A stretch of 41,861 nt of DNA, from the NCBI GenBank assembly GCA_902762495.1, contig CACWOL010000023.1, positions 1 through 41,861 of the forward strand, written 5' to 3'. Made by a program: the position numbers and the translations under genes. A model generated the notes under the pieces. That model saw nothing but the letters and a program-made list of their open reading frames with translations. It did no database searches and had not been told where the DNA came from. This document shows, one piece after another, positions 8,292 through 16,762 of the stretch; position 1 is the first letter of the stretch; each line of letters begins with the position of its first letter. This DNA is from an uncultured bacterium (GTDB taxonomy: Bacteria; Verrucomicrobiota; Lentisphaeria; Victivallales; UBA1829).

Positions 8292-8750
8292 ATGACACGC
8301 GAATCCAGCATCGAGATCCTGCGGAAACTCGGCATAACGCCGTCGCCGCAGCGCACCGCGATCTACCATTTCCTGCGGACCCACGCGATCCATCCGACCG
8401 CCGAAACGATCTTCGAGGCCGTTCGGGCGGAACAGCCCACGCTGTCGCTCACGACCGTGTACAACACGCTGAAACTCCTCGCGGAAAAACACGCCGTGTG
8501 GGAGATCACGATCGAGGGCGGCGAACTGCGCTACGACGCCAATATGTGCGAACACGGCCATTTCAAGTGCCTGCACTGCGGCGAAGTCTACGATCTTTTC
8601 CCCGACGAAAACGAACCGCTGCTGCCGTCCGTGCCCGGTCTGCCGGAGGGTTTCGTGCTGAAGGAGATCCAGCTCTCCTGCCGCGGCTACTGCCCGAAAA
8701 CGGACTGCCGTGCGGCTTTAGTTTCTACCTCGAATTTTCAGGCGAAATAG
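8292..8750 (+). CDS. perR: Fur family regulator, PerR-like
   Basis: DNA-binding metalloregulator. The winged-helix part reads KLGITPSPQRTAIYHFL..HPTAETIFEAV..SLTTVYNTLKLL. The metal-sensing core has RYDANMCEHGHFKC, with Asp and the HxH pair of the PerR regulatory site, followed by CGEVYD. Structural zinc cysteines are CLHC and CRGYCPKTDC; the second pair spacing (Cx4C) matches E. coli Fur rather than Bacillus PerR (Cx2C). PerR is favoured by the neighbouring rubrerythrin and its operator, not by sequence alone. The start may be GTG 8289 or ATG 8292. No separate promoter is seen, so it is probably transcribed by read-through from the rubrerythrin gene, giving feedback control. The last 19 codons are duplicated downstream (see the repeat at 8694-8859). 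Confidence 0.85.
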   Translation: MTRESSIEILRKLGITPSPQRTAIYHFLRTHAIHPTAETIFEAVRAEQPTLSLTTVYNTLKLLAEKHAVWEITIEGGELRYDANMCEHGHFKCLHCGEVYDLFPDENEPLLPSVPGLPEGFVLKEIQLSCRGYCPKTDCRAALVSTSNFQAK

Positions 8751-8859
8751 CTTTCCGTGCCGGAGCGAAGCCCGGCACTACCGCAGTGGAGGCGCCGCCT
8801 CCCCGAAAACGGACTGCCGCGCCGCGCTCGCCGCATCCTCACCGTTTCAGGCGGAATAA
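8694..8859 (+). repeat. duplicated 3' end of perR flanking a palindromic element
   Basis: The final 57 bases of perR (8694-8750) recur 109 bases further on (8803-8859). Both start CCGAAAACGGACTGCCG and end in TTTCAGGCGRAATAR. Both copies encode a 19-codon tail: PKTDCRAAL..FQAK stop in copy 1 and PKTDCRAAL..FQAE stop in copy 2. The 52 bases between (8751-8802) are nearly all hairpin: GTGCCGG/CCGGCAC (8757-8763 with 8772-8778) and GGAGGC/GCCTCC (8788-8793 with 8797-8802). This looks like a REP-like palindromic unit inserted with duplication of the gene end, so that a full-length protein was preserved. Confidence 0.75.
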
Positions 8860-8875
8860 CCGTTTTTGAACCGGA

Positions 8876-10660
8876 TCATTCCTCGACGAAGTCCCCTTCA
8901 TCCTCCTCGTTCCACTCGAACCAGTTATCCTCGCTTCTCACGGCAGCGCCCGGCGGCAGTACCGGCTTTTCCAGCGCTGTGCAGCCGTCGAACGCGGTGC
9001 GTCCGAGCGTCTTCAGCGAGGACGGCAGCGTTACGTGCTTCAGGCTCACGCAGTTGCGGAACGCCCGTTCTCCGATTACTGTCACGCCGTCCGGGATGCT
9101 GACCTCCTCCAGACTCGTGCAGTTCTGGAACGCGTTGAAGGGGATCACCTTCACCTTCGGCGGGATCGTGATGCTTTTCAGGCTGGCGCAGCCGGCAAAG
9201 GCTCCTGAGTTTTCCCGTCCGCCCGTCATCCACTCCGAAGAACCGTAGATCTCCTTGATGGAGTCCGGTAATTCGACGCGTTCCAGCCCGGTACAGCCCC
9301 AGAAGAGATTCGACGAAATGATTTTCAGTCCATCCGGCAGCCGCACTTCCTTCAGCCCGGTACACATGGCAAACGCCTCCGTGCCGACCGAGTATTCCCC
9401 CACATCCGATGGAACGACGACGCGGCCGTCCGCCGGCGCGGTCACGCAGGAGAGCAGGCGTCTTTTCTCGTAGGGCCTCTTGTAGTAGAGAATGCCGCCC
9501 TCGTATTGGATGAACGGGTGATCGTCCGGCACGGTGAGGCGGCAGTTCGTCCCGGAGAAAGCGCCGTAGTCGATATGTTCGATCTGCTTTCCGATCGTGA
9601 TGGGCGGCAGATTGCGGCATCCCACGAACGCGCTGGTCCCGATCGAGGTCACGCTGTCCGGGATCCTGATGTCGGAGAGACTGGTGCAGCATGCAAACGC
9701 CCTGCCGTCGATGATTTTGATCCCGTCCGGGATCACGACTTTCTTCAGGGAGGTACACCCGGCGAACACCCTGGGGTAGATCGCCTGCGTGTGAAAATCG
9801 ACATAGCCCCGCCCCTCCTGGAGGACCCTCCGCTGTCTCGCTTCTTCATTGTGCTCCTCTTTCGTCATCGCTCTCGCCATCGCGGCGGGAAGCCGGAATT
9901 CCTCCAGACTGGAGCAGTCCATAAACGCTTCCCTCTCGATCGTCATCAGATTGTCGGAAACGTCGACTTTTCGCAGGGAGGTGCAGTAACTGAACGCGCC
10001 TTCGCCGATCAGCCTCACCTTGTCCGGGATACGGATGGAAGTCAGAGCGGAGCATTTGTAAAATGCACGATCTTTGATCATTTCCAGACTGTCCGGGAGC
10101 ACGACTTCCCTCAGATTGCTGCAGCCGTAGAAAGTCGAGTTATCAATTAACTTCACGCCCTCCGGGATGCGGATGCTTTCCAGCGCCGTGCAACCCGCGA
10201 ACAGGACGTCCGGGAGCGTCTTCGTGCCGGAGGGCAGCCGGACATCCCTCAGATTCTCGCAGCCCTCGAAGGCTCTGGAGTATATCTTCGTGACGCTGTC
10301 CGGGATGCTGATGCTGCGGACATACTTGTTTTGCCGGAAACCGCCGTGAAGCTCCTTTGCACCGTCCGGGATGATGTAGTACCGGTATTGCAGATACGGC
10401 AGGATCCACGGGATCTTTTTGGTCAGGGAGAGTCCGGCGATGTATTCCCCGAGGGGCGAATACGGCCTGGCCACGGAGCTGTCGATCACTTTCGTTCCCG
10501 CCGGGATGCGGCAGTAGTACAGGTGGAAATAAAGTGCCATCCCCCCTATGGCCAATACCAGCAGAAGGATCATGAGAAGATGCGAAAGCTGCTCCGCGAC
10601 TCTGGTGAACCGTTCGCGCGAGGTGTTGTCTTCTTTGGGGGAATCCGCGTGTGCGTTCAT
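8876..10660 (-). CDS. membrane-anchored BspA-type leucine-rich repeat protein
   Basis: A 595-residue protein, probably anchored by one N-terminal helix (LMILLLVLAIGGMALYFHL, about residues 28-46) with the rest outside the cytoplasm. About fourteen LRR_5 (Treponema/BspA) repeats follow, of the form AFxGCxxLxxIxIPDxVxxI. They are interrupted near the middle by a non-repeat block and by a GGILYY..LLSCVTAP segment that also occurs in the LRR lipoprotein at 27351-29216. These repeats commonly serve in adhesion or binding of host or substrate. The ATG at 10660 is 13 bases after the stop of the glycosyltransferase, so it is the last gene of a three-gene operon. An upstream in-frame start at 10813 is rejected because it would overlap that gene by about 140 bases. 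The acidic tail ends EEDEGDFVEE. Confidence 0.85.
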   Translation of the reverse strand: MNAHADSPKEDNTSRERFTRVAEQLSHLLMILLLVLAIGGMALYFHLYYCRIPAGTKVIDSSVARPYSPLGEYIAGLSLTKKIPWILPYLQYRYYIIPDGAKELHGGFRQNKYVRSISIPDSVTKIYSRAFEGCENLRDVRLPSGTKTLPDVLFAGCTALESIRIPEGVKLIDNSTFYGCSNLREVVLPDSLEMIKDRAFYKCSALTSIRIPDKVRLIGEGAFSYCTSLRKVDVSDNLMTIEREAFMDCSSLEEFRLPAAMARAMTKEEHNEEARQRRVLQEGRGYVDFHTQAIYPRVFAGCTSLKKVVIPDGIKIIDGRAFACCTSLSDIRIPDSVTSIGTSAFVGCRNLPPITIGKQIEHIDYGAFSGTNCRLTVPDDHPFIQYEGGILYYKRPYEKRRLLSCVTAPADGRVVVPSDVGEYSVGTEAFAMCTGLKEVRLPDGLKIISSNLFWGCTGLERVELPDSIKEIYGSSEWMTGGRENSGAFAGCASLKSITIPPKVKVIPFNAFQNCTSLEEVSIPDGVTVIGERAFRNCVSLKHVTLPSSLKTLGRTAFDGCTALEKPVLPPGAAVRSEDNWFEWNEEDEGDFVEE

Positions 10661-10673
10661 GGCGGGGCCTCTG

Positions 10674-12524
10674 TCATCGGGTTGCGGACGGGGCGGTTGG
10701 AGTTGCCGCGTCCTTCTGTTCGGACGGGGGGCCGTCGGTGAAGAGCCAGTATTGTTCGCCGGCGACGGCGGTGAAGCGGATGCGCGGGGACCGGTAGACC
10801 TCGGTGAAAACACGGCTGCGATCCTTGTTTACGAGCTTGATCGGGTTTGTCCACAGCGCCTGCAGATATCGCATGCTGCACACGAAATAATGCGGCCCGG
10901 GCGCTTCAAGAACCGGTTCCCAGATCGGCGAATACATGAAGCCCGTCTGGTCGATGAGCGTGATGTATTCGTCGTTCTTTTCCCGGATCCAGTCCGGCAC
11001 GATCAGGACGCTTCTGCGCTGAACCTCTTCGAGCGACCAGTCGAGCGGGCAGAACGTGAAATACCTGCCGGATTCCACGCAGTAGAATTTGAGGCCGGGC
11101 GCGTAGGCCGAGATCACGGCGTCCGTGATGCCGTAGTACGGGAGGACGACGGTCGAGCCGGGCGGGAGGGTCTTCGTGAGGTATTCGCCCATGTTCTTCG
11201 CGCCGGAGAAGGGATGCCGGAAATCCTGCACGGCGAACGAGACGCACGCGGGAACCGTGAAGCAGACGTAGATGGCGAGGAGTTCCGCGAGGCGGCGTTT
11301 CAGAGGCGGCGGCTTCGGACCGTCCAGCAGGCGGAAGAACGCTCCGGGCGCGGCGGAATCCTGTTCGGCGGGATTCTCCAGCAGGACCCAGCAGCAGAAC
11401 ACGAACGTGAGGAAGACCAGATACGCGCGCTGCGGCAGGAAATAGAAAAGATACATCGCGAAGGCGATCATCCACAGGAACGACGCGAGGCAGACCAGCG
11501 CCATGCGGCGGGACACGCGGTACAGCGAGAGCATCGCGACCGCGAAGAACGTCAGGAAAACGAAGTCGAGGAAGAGCTGGAAATGCGACTGGAAGGGGTG
11601 TTCGTGCGGCGGCAGGACGAAGTAGATCGCGCAGAAGAAGACGGCGGCGAGCGCGAGATACAGCACGAGCGTCCGGCGGCGCCGGACGAACCACGCGATC
11701 AGGACGATCAGGAGCGCGACCCAGAGGTATTCCAAAACTGGCATGCTCACGTTCGCGACTTCCTTGGAACATCCCGCGAAATCGACGAGCGAGGTGGCGA
11801 GGCGTTCGAAGAAATTCATCTTCAGCGGCCAGAACCTCTGGTTGCCGACCGAACGCGCGTTCAGCATGCCCGGCGCGACCTGGAGGAATCCGAACAGCGC
11901 CCCGGCGGCGGCGACGCAGAGCCCGGCGACGATGCGGCGGAGTTCGCGACGGGGGAGCTCCGCGCGGAGTTTCCACGCGTCGAACGCCCAGAGTACGAAG
12001 ATAATGCCGCAGAACCCCTCGAAATACGCGTGCGTATTCGTCAGGCATGCGATCAGAAGCCCGTAGAGCAGGGGGCGTTTCAGGCGCGCGGGATAGCTCG
12101 CCGCGAGAAGAAAAAGCAGAAGCGGAATCGGGGCATAGCACCGTGCCACCACCGGATACCAGAAAAGCATCCCGGCGGAACTCAAGATAAGGGCTTTCAC
12201 GGGGAGCGTGAACGGCGCGCGGAACACGAAGAACGCCCCGGCGGCGGCCATGAACGCCCAGGAAAGGAGGTTCATGCAGAGGACCGGGCCGCCGTGTGCC
12301 GCGAAGACGTGCAGCATGAGATACCACGGCACGAAATGGCCTTCCCAGCGCATCATTTTGAAGATTTCCGGGACGGTGCAGTCGCGCGCGATGAGCCACG
12401 CCTGAAGTTCGTCCGCCCAGGGCTCGTGACGGAGCGTCAGCACGAACGTGACCGCGGCGTAGGCGAGGAAGAGCGCCCAGCGGAGAACGAGGTCGAGCTT
12501 GCGGTTGCGGTCTTCGTCCGGCAT
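10674..12524 (-). CDS. multi-spanning GT-C-type glycosyltransferase
   Basis: A 616-residue inner-membrane protein with roughly ten hydrophobic helices and a soluble C-terminal domain of about 170 residues. The first outside loop has RHEPWADELQAWLIARD; the acidic motif (E..WADE) after helix 1 is the hallmark of GT-C enzymes that use polyprenyl-phosphate sugars. HFVPWYLMLH and YPVVARCYAP follow as in the ArnT/PMT-like group. It probably transfers a lipid-linked sugar to an envelope glycan or protein on the periplasmic side. It starts 6 bases after the stop of the LPG-synthase-type gene and is followed by the LRR gene, whose product could be its substrate or simply co-localised. The precise subfamily is not certain. 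Confidence 0.8.
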   Translation of the reverse strand: MPDEDRNRKLDLVLRWALFLAYAAVTFVLTLRHEPWADELQAWLIARDCTVPEIFKMMRWEGHFVPWYLMLHVFAAHGGPVLCMNLLSWAFMAAAGAFFVFRAPFTLPVKALILSSAGMLFWYPVVARCYAPIPLLLFLLAASYPARLKRPLLYGLLIACLTNTHAYFEGFCGIIFVLWAFDAWKLRAELPRRELRRIVAGLCVAAAGALFGFLQVAPGMLNARSVGNQRFWPLKMNFFERLATSLVDFAGCSKEVANVSMPVLEYLWVALLIVLIAWFVRRRRTLVLYLALAAVFFCAIYFVLPPHEHPFQSHFQLFLDFVFLTFFAVAMLSLYRVSRRMALVCLASFLWMIAFAMYLFYFLPQRAYLVFLTFVFCCWVLLENPAEQDSAAPGAFFRLLDGPKPPPLKRRLAELLAIYVCFTVPACVSFAVQDFRHPFSGAKNMGEYLTKTLPPGSTVVLPYYGITDAVISAYAPGLKFYCVESGRYFTFCPLDWSLEEVQRRSVLIVPDWIREKNDEYITLIDQTGFMYSPIWEPVLEAPGPHYFVCSMRYLQALWTNPIKLVNKDRSRVFTEVYRSPRIRFTAVAGEQYWLFTDGPPSEQKDAATPTAPSATR

Positions 12525-12530
12525 GGCGGG

Positions 12531-13661
12531 TCAGTCCTTTGTTTGCGGAGGCGAGGGAGCCTTGTTTTTGTACGCGTTGTCGAACAGGAAGAAGAATCCG
12601 CCGAAGAGTCCGCCTGCGATGATGACGCCGGTCATGACGAGCGTCGGGGCGAGGGCGGCGACGGGGCAGTCGGGGAGTTCCGCGAGGGCCGCGCCAAGGA
12701 TGGCCGCCACAAAGTAGTCGCGCAGACCGATGCCGGACATGGTGAGCGGGATGAGCCCGGCGATGTTTCCGACCGTGATCGCGGCGACGATGGGGCCGAA
12801 GAGGGGCGCGAGCGAGGACGAGAACGCGAGGCAGACGCAGTAGAAGCACAGACCGAGCACAAAGTTCACGCCGAGGATGCTCGCGATCACGCACCACACG
12901 ATCTCCTTCGTCGCGCCGCTGTAGGAATCCAGCGCGTTCAGGAGCTTCGTCGAGAATCCGCGCGAGAGCTTCGCGCCGAGGTCTTCGCCCCAGCGGAAGA
13001 ATGCGATCTTTTCAAGCTGTTTGTGCAGGAAGATCACGGCGGCGGCGAGGAGTCCGGCGGCGGACGCGCCCAGCAGCGCGAACGTCAGGAGTTTCGCGCG
13101 CGGGTCGGCGGCGTCGAGGTAACGCCACGCGAAGGGCAGGGCGAGGAACACGGTCAGGAAGATGCCGATCATGCCCGTGAACCGGTCCATCAGGATCGTG
13201 AAAACGCCGTCGAATTTCTGTCCTTTCGGCACGCGGTACGCCAGAAAGCCCGCCCGGATCACATCGCCGCCGATCGCGCCGCCGGGCATCACAAGCGAGA
13301 AGAAAAACGACTGCGTGGTGAGGGAGAATGCGGAGAAGAGCGAGCACGGGATCGCGCGGTACGCCAGCAGAAGCCGCCAGCGCCAGGCGTTCACAAAGAG
13401 ATGCACGAGGTACAGCAGGAACGCCGCGCCGAGCCAGAACCAGTTCAGCCCGGAGAAGTCGACGCCGTCGAACGTGCCGTGTTTTTTCGAGGTATAGACG
13501 AGCACGGCAACGATGCTCGCCGTGACGAGGATTTTGATTGCATATTTCAGGAAGACGACCGCCTTGTTCGGGGCGGATTCCTCCGGCATGGAATCGGGTG
13601 CGGCGCATCTGGGGGCTGTCTGCGCGGCGGGCGCGGTGTCATTCTTCGAGTTTTTCGTCAT
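12531..13661 (-). CDS. lysylphosphatidylglycerol synthase TM-region (UPF0104/AglD-type) membrane protein
   Basis: A 376-residue protein with eight or more transmembrane helices after a charged N-terminus. Diagnostic segments are FSGLNWFWLGAAFLLYLVHLFVNAWRW split by loops, LLAYRAIPCSLFSAFSLTTQSF, VMPGGAIGGDVIRA and LIPLTMSGIGLRD. This is the flippase-like membrane module of MprF and of the AglD/UPF0104 family. It lacks the soluble aminoacyl-transferase domain of MprF, so lysyl-PG synthesis should not be assumed; lipid or lipid-linked-sugar handling is more likely. It is the first gene of the operon with the GT-C enzyme and LRR protein, driven by the promoter at 13729-13757. Confidence 0.85.
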   Translation of the reverse strand: MTKNSKNDTAPAAQTAPRCAAPDSMPEESAPNKAVVFLKYAIKILVTASIVAVLVYTSKKHGTFDGVDFSGLNWFWLGAAFLLYLVHLFVNAWRWRLLLAYRAIPCSLFSAFSLTTQSFFFSLVMPGGAIGGDVIRAGFLAYRVPKGQKFDGVFTILMDRFTGMIGIFLTVFLALPFAWRYLDAADPRAKLLTFALLGASAAGLLAAAVIFLHKQLEKIAFFRWGEDLGAKLSRGFSTKLLNALDSYSGATKEIVWCVIASILGVNFVLGLCFYCVCLAFSSSLAPLFGPIVAAITVGNIAGLIPLTMSGIGLRDYFVAAILGAALAELPDCPVAALAPTLVMTGVIIAGGLFGGFFFLFDNAYKNKAPSPPQTKD

Positions 13662-13677
13662 TTTTTCCGATTCCGGT

Positions 13678-13706
13678 TTGCAGTTTCCGCGTTTCGCGAC
13701 TATATT
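13678..13706 (+). promoter_or_regulatory. promoter of ymdB-nadC
   Basis: TTGCAG (13678-13683), 17 bases, TATATT (13701-13706), about 75 bases before ymdB and crossing the divergent leader of the minus-strand operon. Confidence 0.6.
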
Positions 13707-13728
13707 TTTCTTTAGAAACGGTTTGAAA

Positions 13729-13757
13729 AATATACTTCGTTTTCACTCATTTTTCAA
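13729..13757 (-). promoter_or_regulatory. promoter of the LPG-TM/GT-C/LRR operon
   Basis: On the minus strand TTGAAA (13757-13752), 17 bases, TATATT (13734-13729). The two divergent transcripts overlap at their 5' ends by about 15-20 bases. Confidence 0.7.
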
Positions 13758-13782
13758 ATCGAAACGGGAATTTTTAAGGAGT

Positions 13783-14601
13783 ATGAACTTGAACGGTCCC
13801 ACGCTCAATTTGCTATTCATCGGAGATATCGTCGGCAAGGGCGGCCGCAAGGCGGTCAAGGCGCTTGTGCCGCGGCTGAAACAGCAGTATATGTGCACGT
13901 TCGTGGTCGCGAACGGCGAAAATTGCGCGGCGGGCGCGGGTATGAACAAGTCCTGCCTGGGCGAGATGGCGGACGCCGTGGACGTCTTCACGTCCGGCGA
14001 CCACACCTGGGACCGCAAGGAGTTCGAGGACGAGATACGCGGCATGAAGAACGTGGTGCGTCCGGCGAATATGAGCAAGCTTCAGCCCGGACGCGGCTGG
14101 CTATACACGCGCAATCCGGCGGGCGGCGAAGTGGCCGTGATCTCGCTGGTCGGCAAGGTCTTCATGAAGGACAGCGCGTACTGCCCGTTCGAGACCGCCG
14201 AACAGATCCTCACGCAGATACCGATCACATGCAAGTGCATCATCGTGGACATCCACGCCGAGGCTACAAGCGAAAAGGCCGCGCTCGCGTGGTTCCTGGA
14301 CGGACGCGTCACGGCGGTGCTCGGCACGCATACGCACGTGCAGACCGCCGACGCACGCATCCTGCCCGGCGGAACGGCGTTCCTGAGTGATGTCGGCATG
14401 GTCGGCGCGGCGGATTCGATCCTCGGGCGCGCCGTGCCGGACGTGATCGCGAAATTCCGGACCGGGATGCCGCACAAATTCCCCGTGGTGGAGACCGGGA
14501 TCCGTCTGGACGCCGCCGTGATCCGCTACGACATGCAGACCGGCAAGGCGATCGAGATCAAACCCATCTCTGTCATGTATGACACCAACGAACTGAACTG
14601 A
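13783..14601 (+). CDS. ymdB: YmdB family metallophosphoesterase (2',3'-cyclic nucleotide phosphodiesterase-like)
   Basis: Cytoplasmic binuclear metal phosphodiesterase of the TIGR00282/YmdB family. In Bacillus this family hydrolyses cyclic nucleotides and affects RNA turnover. Motifs are FIGDIVGKGGRKAV (first metal Asp), VVANGENCAAGAGMN, SGDHTWDRKEF, VDIHAEATSEKAAL and LGTHTHVQTADARIL. The length of 272 residues is normal. AAGGAG ends only one base before the ATG at 13783; the in-frame TTG at 13789 has ideal spacing (7 bases) and may be the true start, removing two residues. It is followed 27 bases later by nadC, probably in one transcript. Confidence 0.92.
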   Translation: MNLNGPTLNLLFIGDIVGKGGRKAVKALVPRLKQQYMCTFVVANGENCAAGAGMNKSCLGEMADAVDVFTSGDHTWDRKEFEDEIRGMKNVVRPANMSKLQPGRGWLYTRNPAGGEVAVISLVGKVFMKDSAYCPFETAEQILTQIPITCKCIIVDIHAEATSEKAALAWFLDGRVTAVLGTHTHVQTADARILPGGTAFLSDVGMVGAADSILGRAVPDVIAKFRTGMPHKFPVVETGIRLDAAVIRYDMQTGKAIEIKPISVMYDTNELN

Positions 14602-14628
14602 TTTTTTGAGACAATAGGAGATACCCCG

Positions 14629-15498
14629 ATGCAGAAACCCGAAATCGACTGGAAACGCGCCGACATTTTGATCCAGCTTGCCCTCGAGGAAGACCTCGGC
14701 GACCTCGGAGACACCACCACGAATTCGGTCATCCCCGCGGATCTGAAGACGACCGCCGTACTGATCGCGAAAGAAGACCTCATCTGCGCCGGACTGCCCG
14801 TCGCGGAACGCCTGTTCCATACGCTCGACCCGGACGTCGTGTTCACGGCGAAAGTGAAGGAGGGCGAGGCGTGCCCCCGTGGAACGATCATGGCGGAGAT
14901 CTCCGGCCCGGCGCGTGTGCTGCTGACCGGAGAACGTACCGCGCTGAACTTCCTTCAGCGTCTGTGCGGCGTTGCGACCGCCTCGCACAAATATCAGGAA
15001 CTCGCCGGGAATCGTGCGAAAATCCTTGACACGCGCAAGACCACGCCCGGCTGGCGCAACCTCGAAAAATACGCCGTGGCCGTCGGCGGAGCGTTCAATC
15101 ACCGCATCGGCCTGTACGACCGCATCATGATCAAGGATAACCACCGCGAGCTCGCCGGGATGGAAGGGAAGGGCGGCATCCTGCGTTCCGTTCGCCGCGC
15201 CCGCGAGATGTATCCGCAGCTTGAGATCGAGGTCGAGGTGGATTCCCTCGACGAACTCGACGAGGCCCTGCTCTCCGGCGCGGAGTACATCCTGCTCGAC
15301 AACATGGACAACGAGAAGGTCGTGAAGGCGGTCGGGATCGCCCGCAACAAGGCGCGTCTGGAGGCCAGCGGAAATGTCACGCTCGCCCGTATCCCGTCGC
15401 TGTCCGAGACCGGCGTGGACTTTATTTCGTCCGGCGCGCTCACGCATTCCGTGAAAGCCTGCGACATCTCCATGGACATCAGGATCCCGGAGGCCTGA
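14629..15498 (+). CDS. nadC: nicotinate-nucleotide pyrophosphorylase (quinolinate phosphoribosyltransferase)
   Basis: Converts quinolinate and PRPP to nicotinate mononucleotide, CO2 and PPi in de novo NAD synthesis. Motifs: LALEEDLGDLGDTTTNSVI at the N-terminus, GERTALNFLQRLCGVATAS, the Arg/Lys-rich active-site stretch DTRKTTPGWRNLEKYAV, GGAFNHRIGLYD, MIKDNH, and the C-terminal ISSGALTHSVKACDISMDI. The 289-residue length is typical. AGGAGA precedes the ATG at a good distance. nadA and nadB are not nearby. Confidence 0.97.
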   Translation: MQKPEIDWKRADILIQLALEEDLGDLGDTTTNSVIPADLKTTAVLIAKEDLICAGLPVAERLFHTLDPDVVFTAKVKEGEACPRGTIMAEISGPARVLLTGERTALNFLQRLCGVATASHKYQELAGNRAKILDTRKTTPGWRNLEKYAVAVGGAFNHRIGLYDRIMIKDNHRELAGMEGKGGILRSVRRAREMYPQLEIEVEVDSLDELDEALLSGAEYILLDNMDNEKVVKAVGIARNKARLEASGNVTLARIPSLSETGVDFISSGALTHSVKACDISMDIRIPEA

Positions 15499-15505
15499 CA
15501 CAGCA

Positions 15506-15534
15506 AGCGCGGAGGACGGATTCTCCTCTGCGCT
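15506..15534. terminator. hairpin between convergent nadC and GT2 genes
   Basis: AGCGCGGAGGA / TCCTCTGCGCT forms an 11-bp stem with one G-T pair and a 7-base loop, starting 8 bases after nadC. There is no T-run immediately after. A second small hairpin (CCCTG/CAGGG) lies just downstream. Probably a 3'-end or weak terminator structure serving the convergent pair. Confidence 0.4.
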
Positions 15535-15610
15535 CATGCCCTGTTTCGCAGCAGGGAATAAAACGTGAGCCGTTGACGCTCGCGCACAAGGATTTAATCT
15601 ATCCTGCCCT

Positions 15611-16762
15611 TTATTTCTTCGGCAGATTGTCAAGCACGATCCGCGGAGGAGCGCAGAATTTCTTTGTGAGCTCGCCTAATCTTGTCGCGACGGGTTTCGG
15701 AAGCGGTTTTCTAAGCATACCGTAATATCTTCCCATCGCGTTGATGAACTGAAGTTCTTTTGTCGGAGACTGCCCTTTGAATCGCTCGACGGCGGCCTGG
15801 AACGTTTCCATGAATTCATCGTGCCGCTTCGCCATGGCGAGAAGCAGGAGTTTGTGTTCCCATGCGCCGTAGTCGTCCGGTGCGATCTCGCATGCCCTGT
15901 TGACGATCGACATCGCAAGGCCGGTTTCCTTCTGCCGGAGGAAGACCGCCGCGCCCATCAGGCCAAGGACCCAACGGCGGTTTTCGGGCGTAAGCTTCGG
16001 CGGGTTGTTGGCGAGGATCCGTTTGTAGAGCGCGGGCTGCTGTTCGGTCATGTAGGCCGCCATCCAGCGGAACGGATTCTGGTTTTCGTGGTGGAAGAGG
16101 CGCGAATTCTGTTTGTCGTGAACGCGGTAGAGCAGACGCGGGGTTTCTTCGTCGTAATGATATTCGGTGTCTGCGCCGAGGCGGATCATGAGGAAGACGT
16201 CGTCGTTGATGGCACAGCCGGGAACGGGCTTGAAATAATCGTGCGCGGCGAGGACGTCGGCACGGATGACCATGGCGTTGATATTGATCTTCGGTGCGAA
16301 GAAGGCATTGAATTCGGAAAGACTTCCGCCGTGGACTTCACCGGTAAGCCCCTTGCTGTTGAAGAGGAATTTTCCGGAGTAGCTGGCCCCGTACTGCGGA
16401 TTCGCATCCATCATGGCGATCACGCCGCCGAGATCGAACGGGAGCATGATGTCGTCCTGGTCGAACGAGAGGATGTAGCGTCCGCGGGCGGCCTTGCACA
16501 TTTCCGTGCGTGCGTTTCCTACGCCGAGATTGTGTTCGGAACGCATCTTGCGGACGATGGACGGATAGCGGACCGCGTATTCGTCGATGATGCTCTGGGA
16601 ATCGTCGGGCGAACAGTCGTTGAACAGGATGACTTCCGTGCTGCCCTGTGTCTCCGCGACACGGATCACGGAGTCGAGCGTGATCCGGAGATACTCCGGA
16701 TTCGCCCGGTAGACGGGGAGCAGGATCGTGGCGTCACATCGCTTTGCCGGGATCAGCGGAGC
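15611..16762 (-). CDS. GT2 glycosyltransferase with helical C-terminus; no start codon, probably made by -1 slippage from the upstream gene
   Basis: The reading frame is open from a TGA at 16859-16857 down to the stop at 15611. The first recognisable GT2 strand is CDATILLPVYRANPEYL, followed by LDSVIRVAETQGSTEVILFND, SEHNLGVGNARTEM and LSFDQDDIMLP (the donor-binding Asp cluster). VPGCAINDDVFLMIRLG follows, then a TPR-like helical tail (about the last 110 residues). In this frame there is no ATG, GTG or TTG before GTG 16669, which lies after the essential first strand and so cannot make a working enzyme. The frame is exactly -1 to the heptosyltransferase gene and joins it at an A10 run. Alternatives are initiation at a CTG (16756) or a homopolymer sequencing error that would make one continuous gene. 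Confidence 0.8.
   Translation of the reverse strand, partial: APLIPAKRCDATILLPVYRANPEYLRITLDSVIRVAETQGSTEVILFNDCSPDDSQSIIDEYAVRYPSIVRKMRSEHNLGVGNARTEMCKAARGRYILSFDQDDIMLPFDLGGVIAMMDANPQYGASYSGKFLFNSKGLTGEVHGGSLSEFNAFFAPKININAMVIRADVLAAHDYFKPVPGCAINDDVFLMIRLGADTEYHYDEETPRLLYRVHDKQNSRLFHHENQNPFRWMAAYMTEQQPALYKRILANNPPKLTPENRRWVLGLMGAAVFLRQKETGLAMSIVNRACEIAPDDYGAWEHKLLLLAMAKRHDEFMETFQAAVERFKGQSPTKELQFINAMGRYYGMLRKPLPKPVATRLGELTKKFCAPPRIVLDNLPKK

Noticed and set aside
10548..13715. A 1055-codon open frame on the plus strand
   Set aside because: It is opposite three well-supported minus-strand genes, is extremely Arg/Glu/His/Asp-rich and has no domain: a GC-driven antisense shadow.
16186..16669. 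GTG at 16669 as a normal start of the GT2 gene
   Set aside because: It would remove the first beta strand and the LPVYRANPEYL motif that all GT2 enzymes need, and no ribosome site precedes it.
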